Positions 61,137-64,000 of a stretch of 64,000 nt of DNA are shown piece by piece. This DNA is from Vibrio sp. PID17_43. Lineage in GTDB: Bacteria; Pseudomonadota; Gammaproteobacteria; Enterobacterales; Vibrionaceae. Below the pieces are notes generated by a model that was not told the DNA's origin, did not search any database, and saw only the letters and a list, made by a program, of their open reading frames with translations. The stretch spans positions 62,001-126,000 of the forward strand of contig NZ_LIXM01000012.1 of the NCBI RefSeq assembly GCF_002608565.1, written 5' to 3'. Within the stretch, counting starts at the first letter, position 1, and each line of letters starts with the position of its first letter. Both the position numbers and the translations under genes were made by a program.

Positions 61137-61166
61137 GGTAAAACGCCCTAACGTTTATCTCTAAGT

Positions 61167-61186
61167 ACTGCGCTGGAAAGCGCAGT
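61167..61186 (+). promoter_or_regulatory. mRNA hairpin between dctP and dctQ
   Basis: ACTGCGCT-GGAA-AGCGCAGT is a perfect 8-bp stem with a tetraloop and no T run. Such hairpins protect the upstream message and raise binding protein over membrane subunits. Confidence 0.6.
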
Positions 61187-61215
61187 CTAGCTGTCACTTG
61201 TTACGAGGGCTTACG

Positions 61216-61788
61216 ATGTCTTTTTTAGCTAGCATAAATACAATTTCAAATATTCTAGAAAAAGTGCTGATCACGATTTCGATGACGATTCTCATCGCAT
61301 TAAGCACCATTATTATTGTCGCTGTTTTTTCACGGTTTAGCGGCGCTTCTCTTCATTGGTACGACGAAGTGTCGGCCATTCTTTTAGCTTGGTTGACCTT
61401 CTATGGCTCGGCTTTGTGTGCGTTAAAGCGCACGCATATGGGCTTTGGTGGGTTGGTGGCTAATATGCCGCTGGGTATGCGCAAAGCCATTTTCCTATTG
61501 AGTGAATTCATCGTCATTGCGTTCTTTGCAGTGATTGCTTGGGCCAGCTACTACATCTTACAAATCTTCGGTGACGAGACGCTAACCAGTCTAGATTTTA
61601 TCCCTTTAGCCTTTGCGCAATCAGCACTACCAATTGGTGCGGTGCTGTTCATTGTGGCGCAATTGTGTTCTTTCCCTAAAGCATGGGCATGGGTTCGCCT
61701 AGGTTCAAACCAAGAAAACGAAGAGATCAGAGAAGCCATTAAGGATGCGAAAAAAGATATGGCTAAAGCCATGGAGGCTGTGAAATGA
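61216..61788 (+). CDS. dctQ: TRAP transporter small permease subunit (DctQ)
   Basis: ATG 61216 after GAGGGCTTACG gives 190 residues; a TTG at 61198 is in frame. Four membrane segments and the SLHWYDEVSAILLAWLTFYG block (~45) are typical of DctQ. It supports the large subunit DctM, which starts four bases before its end. Confidence 0.92.
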   Translation: MSFLASINTISNILEKVLITISMTILIALSTIIIVAVFSRFSGASLHWYDEVSAILLAWLTFYGSALCALKRTHMGFGGLVANMPLGMRKAIFLLSEFIVIAFFAVIAWASYYILQIFGDETLTSLDFIPLAFAQSALPIGAVLFIVAQLCSFPKAWAWVRLGSNQENEEIREAIKDAKKDMAKAMEAVK

Positions 61789-63068
61789 GCGCGCTAGTTG
61801 TACTATTTTGTTTAATTGGCTTGGTAATGATCAACGTTCCAATTGGTATAGCGATTGGCGCTGTAGCTCTGATTGGTATGGTAGCGACATCGGGCATCGA
61901 TGCGATCTATAACGCGGCATTGGCGATGTTTGAAGGTGGCTCTAAATTTACCCTGCTGTCTATTCCATTGTTTGTTTTTGCTGGCGCATTGATGAATACC
62001 GGTGGTATCTCGCTGCGTTTGATTAATTTTGTTAACGCGATTGTGGGTTTTGTCCGCGGTGGCCTTTCAATGGTTAACGTTGGGGTATCGATGGTCTTCG
62101 CTGAGATCTCGGGTTCCGCGGTAGCCGACGTTGCAGCGCTAGGCTCGATCTTGATTCCTGCAATGAAAAAACGAGGTTACTCGGGTAGTTTCTCTGCGGC
62201 AGTCACGTCTTCTTCAGCCTCACTCGCGGTTATCATCCCACCTTCTCTACCTATGATTATTTACGGCGCGATGGCGGACGTATCGATCTCGCAGCTATTC
62301 GTCGCTGGCATAATTTCTGGCCTACTGGGTGCGGCGGGTATGTTTGCGGTATGTTACTACTACGCAGTGAAATACGATTTACCTCGTGAAGAGTCGTTCA
62401 GCTTACGTAAGTTGTGGGTGGCATTTAAAGATGCGTTTTGGGCACTGACTCTGCCGTTCGCCATTCTAGGCGGGATTCTTTCTGGCTTTATGACCGCCAC
62501 AGAAGCTGCGGGTATTGCAGTACTACTTGCGATTGTTATCAGTGTTTTCATCTACCGTGAAATGAACCTAAAGCTGTTTTACAAAGCGATGATGGAAGGC
62601 GTTACGGGTACCTCAGTAGTGATGCTATTGGTGGCGACTTCAGCGGTGCTTGGTTTGTTCCTAACTGAGCAAGAAGTACCACAAGCAATGGCTGCAGGCA
62701 TTCTTAGCATCTCCGAAAACAAATACGTTGTGCTGATGATGCTGAACCTAATGCTACTGGTTGTTGGCGTGTTCCTACATGGTGCGGCAGCGATCATCTT
62801 AACGGTGCCAATTGTATTACCGCTGATTCATGAGTTGGGGATCGACCCAATCCACTTCGGCATAATGCTTGCGCTTAATATCTCGATTGGTCAGCAGACG
62901 CCTCCGGTTGCGAGTGTGCTGATCACCGCATGTTCGATAGCGAAGCGTGACATTTGGCAAGTAACTAAAGTGAACATTCTATTTATTGGTGTTCTGTTCG
63001 CAGTGTTAATGCTTGCGACCTACGTTCCAGCACTGTCTGTTGGCTTTGTAGACTACATGTATAAATAA
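61785..63068 (+). CDS. dctM: TRAP transporter large permease subunit (DctM)
   Basis: The 427-residue protein has about 12 membrane segments and DctM motifs: LLSIPLFVFAGALMNTGGIS (~60), SGSAVADVAALGSILIPAM and GQQTPPVASVLITACSIAK. It drives Na+-coupled uptake with DctPQ. The pdxA-like gene follows after 17 bases. Confidence 0.95.
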   Translation: MSALVVLFCLIGLVMINVPIGIAIGAVALIGMVATSGIDAIYNAALAMFEGGSKFTLLSIPLFVFAGALMNTGGISLRLINFVNAIVGFVRGGLSMVNVGVSMVFAEISGSAVADVAALGSILIPAMKKRGYSGSFSAAVTSSSASLAVIIPPSLPMIIYGAMADVSISQLFVAGIISGLLGAAGMFAVCYYYAVKYDLPREESFSLRKLWVAFKDAFWALTLPFAILGGILSGFMTATEAAGIAVLLAIVISVFIYREMNLKLFYKAMMEGVTGTSVVMLLVATSAVLGLFLTEQEVPQAMAAGILSISENKYVVLMMLNLMLLVVGVFLHGAAAIILTVPIVLPLIHELGIDPIHFGIMLALNISIGQQTPPVASVLITACSIAKRDIWQVTKVNILFIGVLFAVLMLATYVPALSVGFVDYMYK

Positions 63069-63085
63069 CTTCAAGGATTTGAAAA

Positions 63086-64000
63086 ATGACTAAACCTACT
63101 ATTGCTCTTGTACTTGGCGACCCTTCAGGTATCGGTCCTGAAGTGGCAGTAAAAGTATTGGCTGAGGAAGCAAACCGCCAACAAGCAAACATTCTGATCA
63201 TTGCCGATGAGTATGAACTGCGCAAAGGCATGGACATCGCGCAAGTGTCATTTGATTACGATGTGGTCGACAACTTTGAACAAGCAGATTTCCAGTCGGG
63301 TAAGCCTGTATTGCTGAGCTTCTCAAGCTCTCACGCGGATGCAATTGAATACGGCCAAGCCACGCCGCAAGGTGGTACCTATGTACTGGAAACACTGAAA
63401 ATTGCTGTTGACCTAACGTTAGCGCACAAAACACATGGTATCTGCTTCGCACCATTGAACAAGCAAGCGATGAACATGGCAGGGCTAGCACATCGTGATG
63501 AACTGTCATGGTTTGCAGAACTGACGGACTTCCACGGTTTTGGCTGTGAAGTGAATGTGGTCGATGACATTTGGGCTGGACGCGTGACTTCGCATATTCC
63601 ATTCAAGAATGTGGTGGAAAATCTCACGGTAGATTCTGTGCTAGAAACCATCGAGTTGATGAACACAACCTTGAAGTCTGCTGGTTTTGAGCAGCCTCGT
63701 ATTGCGGTGCAAGCACTTAACCCGCACGGCGGTGAAGGTGGCCTGTTTGGTGATGAAGAAATCACGGTAATCACACCAGCGATTGAGAAAGCTAAGCAGA
63801 AGGGCATCCAAGCGTTCGGACCTTTCCCAGGTGATACCACGATGTGGGTGGTGGAGAAAGAGAGCATGAACTCAATCGTATCCATGTATCACGATCAAGG
63901 TGCAACCGCACTGAAGATGATGGGCTTCGATCGTGGTGTGACCGTTCAAGGAGGGATCCCAATTCCGATTGCAACGGCAAACCATGGCAGCGCATTTGAT
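63086..64000 (+). CDS. pdxA2: PdxA2-like 4-phosphate (hydroxythreonine/threonate) dehydrogenase, 3' end outside window
   Basis: The frame from ATG 63086 (after AAGGATTTG) is open for all 305 codons to the window end. It opens IALVLGDPSGIGPEVAVKVL and has YHDQGATALKMMGFDRGV and the metal-binding HGSAFD region. PdxA proper makes vitamin B6; a copy behind a TRAP operon with an RpiB-like isomerase matches PdxA2, which oxidises 4-phospho-threonate/erythronate to DHAP. The kinase that would feed it (DUF1537 type) is expected downstream, outside the window. Confidence 0.88.
   Translation, partial: MTKPTIALVLGDPSGIGPEVAVKVLAEEANRQQANILIIADEYELRKGMDIAQVSFDYDVVDNFEQADFQSGKPVLLSFSSSHADAIEYGQATPQGGTYVLETLKIAVDLTLAHKTHGICFAPLNKQAMNMAGLAHRDELSWFAELTDFHGFGCEVNVVDDIWAGRVTSHIPFKNVVENLTVDSVLETIELMNTTLKSAGFEQPRIAVQALNPHGGEGGLFGDEEITVITPAIEKAKQKGIQAFGPFPGDTTMWVVEKESMNSIVSMYHDQGATALKMMGFDRGVTVQGGIPIPIATANHGSAFD

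Overview
The window is chromosomal DNA of a Vibrio species. The evidence is gene order and protein sequence: the rne/rluC divergence, the yceD-rpmF-plsX-fab-acpP-fabF-pabC-mltG-tmk-holB-tatD-ptsG block, the cmk-rpsA-ihfB-lapAB-pyrF block, and Vibrio-type RNase E, CheV, Mlc and PqiABC proteins. The many remnants and the galactoside genes suggest a Harveyi-clade or related coastal species, but I cannot name it from sequence alone.

Bases 1-23000 are mostly housekeeping. They hold the end of asmA, btuR, a low-molecular-weight phosphatase, a SulP anion transporter, rne (minus) with a structured 5' leader, and rluC and a Maf-family pyrophosphatase. Then comes a long plus-strand run that makes L32, fatty acids (plsX, fabH, fabD, fabG, acpP, fabF), folate precursor (pabC), MltG, thymidylate kinase, the clamp-loader delta' subunit and a TatD nuclease, ending with ptsG. 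Two small outer-membrane-like proteins follow. A 30-codon YnhF-like membrane peptide lies at 23446.

Bases 23500-43500 hold a patatin-like lipase, pykA divergent from mlc (the glucose-PTS regulator), cheV, a truncated imuA-like fragment, yciK divergent from sohB, cmk-rpsA-ihfB-lapA-lapB-pyrF, an orphan peptide-type solute-binding protein, and pqiABC on the minus strand.

Bases 43600-52000 are a galactoside-use region: lacZ-type beta-galactosidase (minus), a GH36 alpha-galactosidase and a MelB-like symporter (plus). Each has a GalR/LacI-type operator of the form TGTAAACGTTYCCA upstream. In the lacZ promoter the operator fills the -35/-10 spacer, and a CRP site lies further upstream. A LacI-family C-terminal fragment next to lacZ suggests that a local regulator was lost.

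Bases 52000-57700 hold an ScsB/ScsD-like thiol redox pair, a methyltransferase, a GNAT enzyme and phospholipase A1 (pldA), flanked by decayed sequence: a frameshifted LysR start, the tail of an LCM-type methyltransferase, and an IS256-family transposase tail with an internal deletion and a nonsense codon.

Bases 57700-64000 form a carbon-source island. On the minus strand are a SorC-family regulator and a broken glpX. Divergently come an RpiB-like isomerase, a complete TRAP transporter (dctPQM) and a PdxA2-like dehydrogenase cut by the window end. The combination points to uptake and breakdown of a four-carbon sugar acid or polyol; the substrate is an inference. I see no CRISPR array, prophage, tRNA or rRNA. 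The window's most unusual aspect is how many regulatory and accessory genes survive only as datable fragments, together with the shared operator set of the galactoside genes and the SorC/RpiB/TRAP/PdxA2 cluster.
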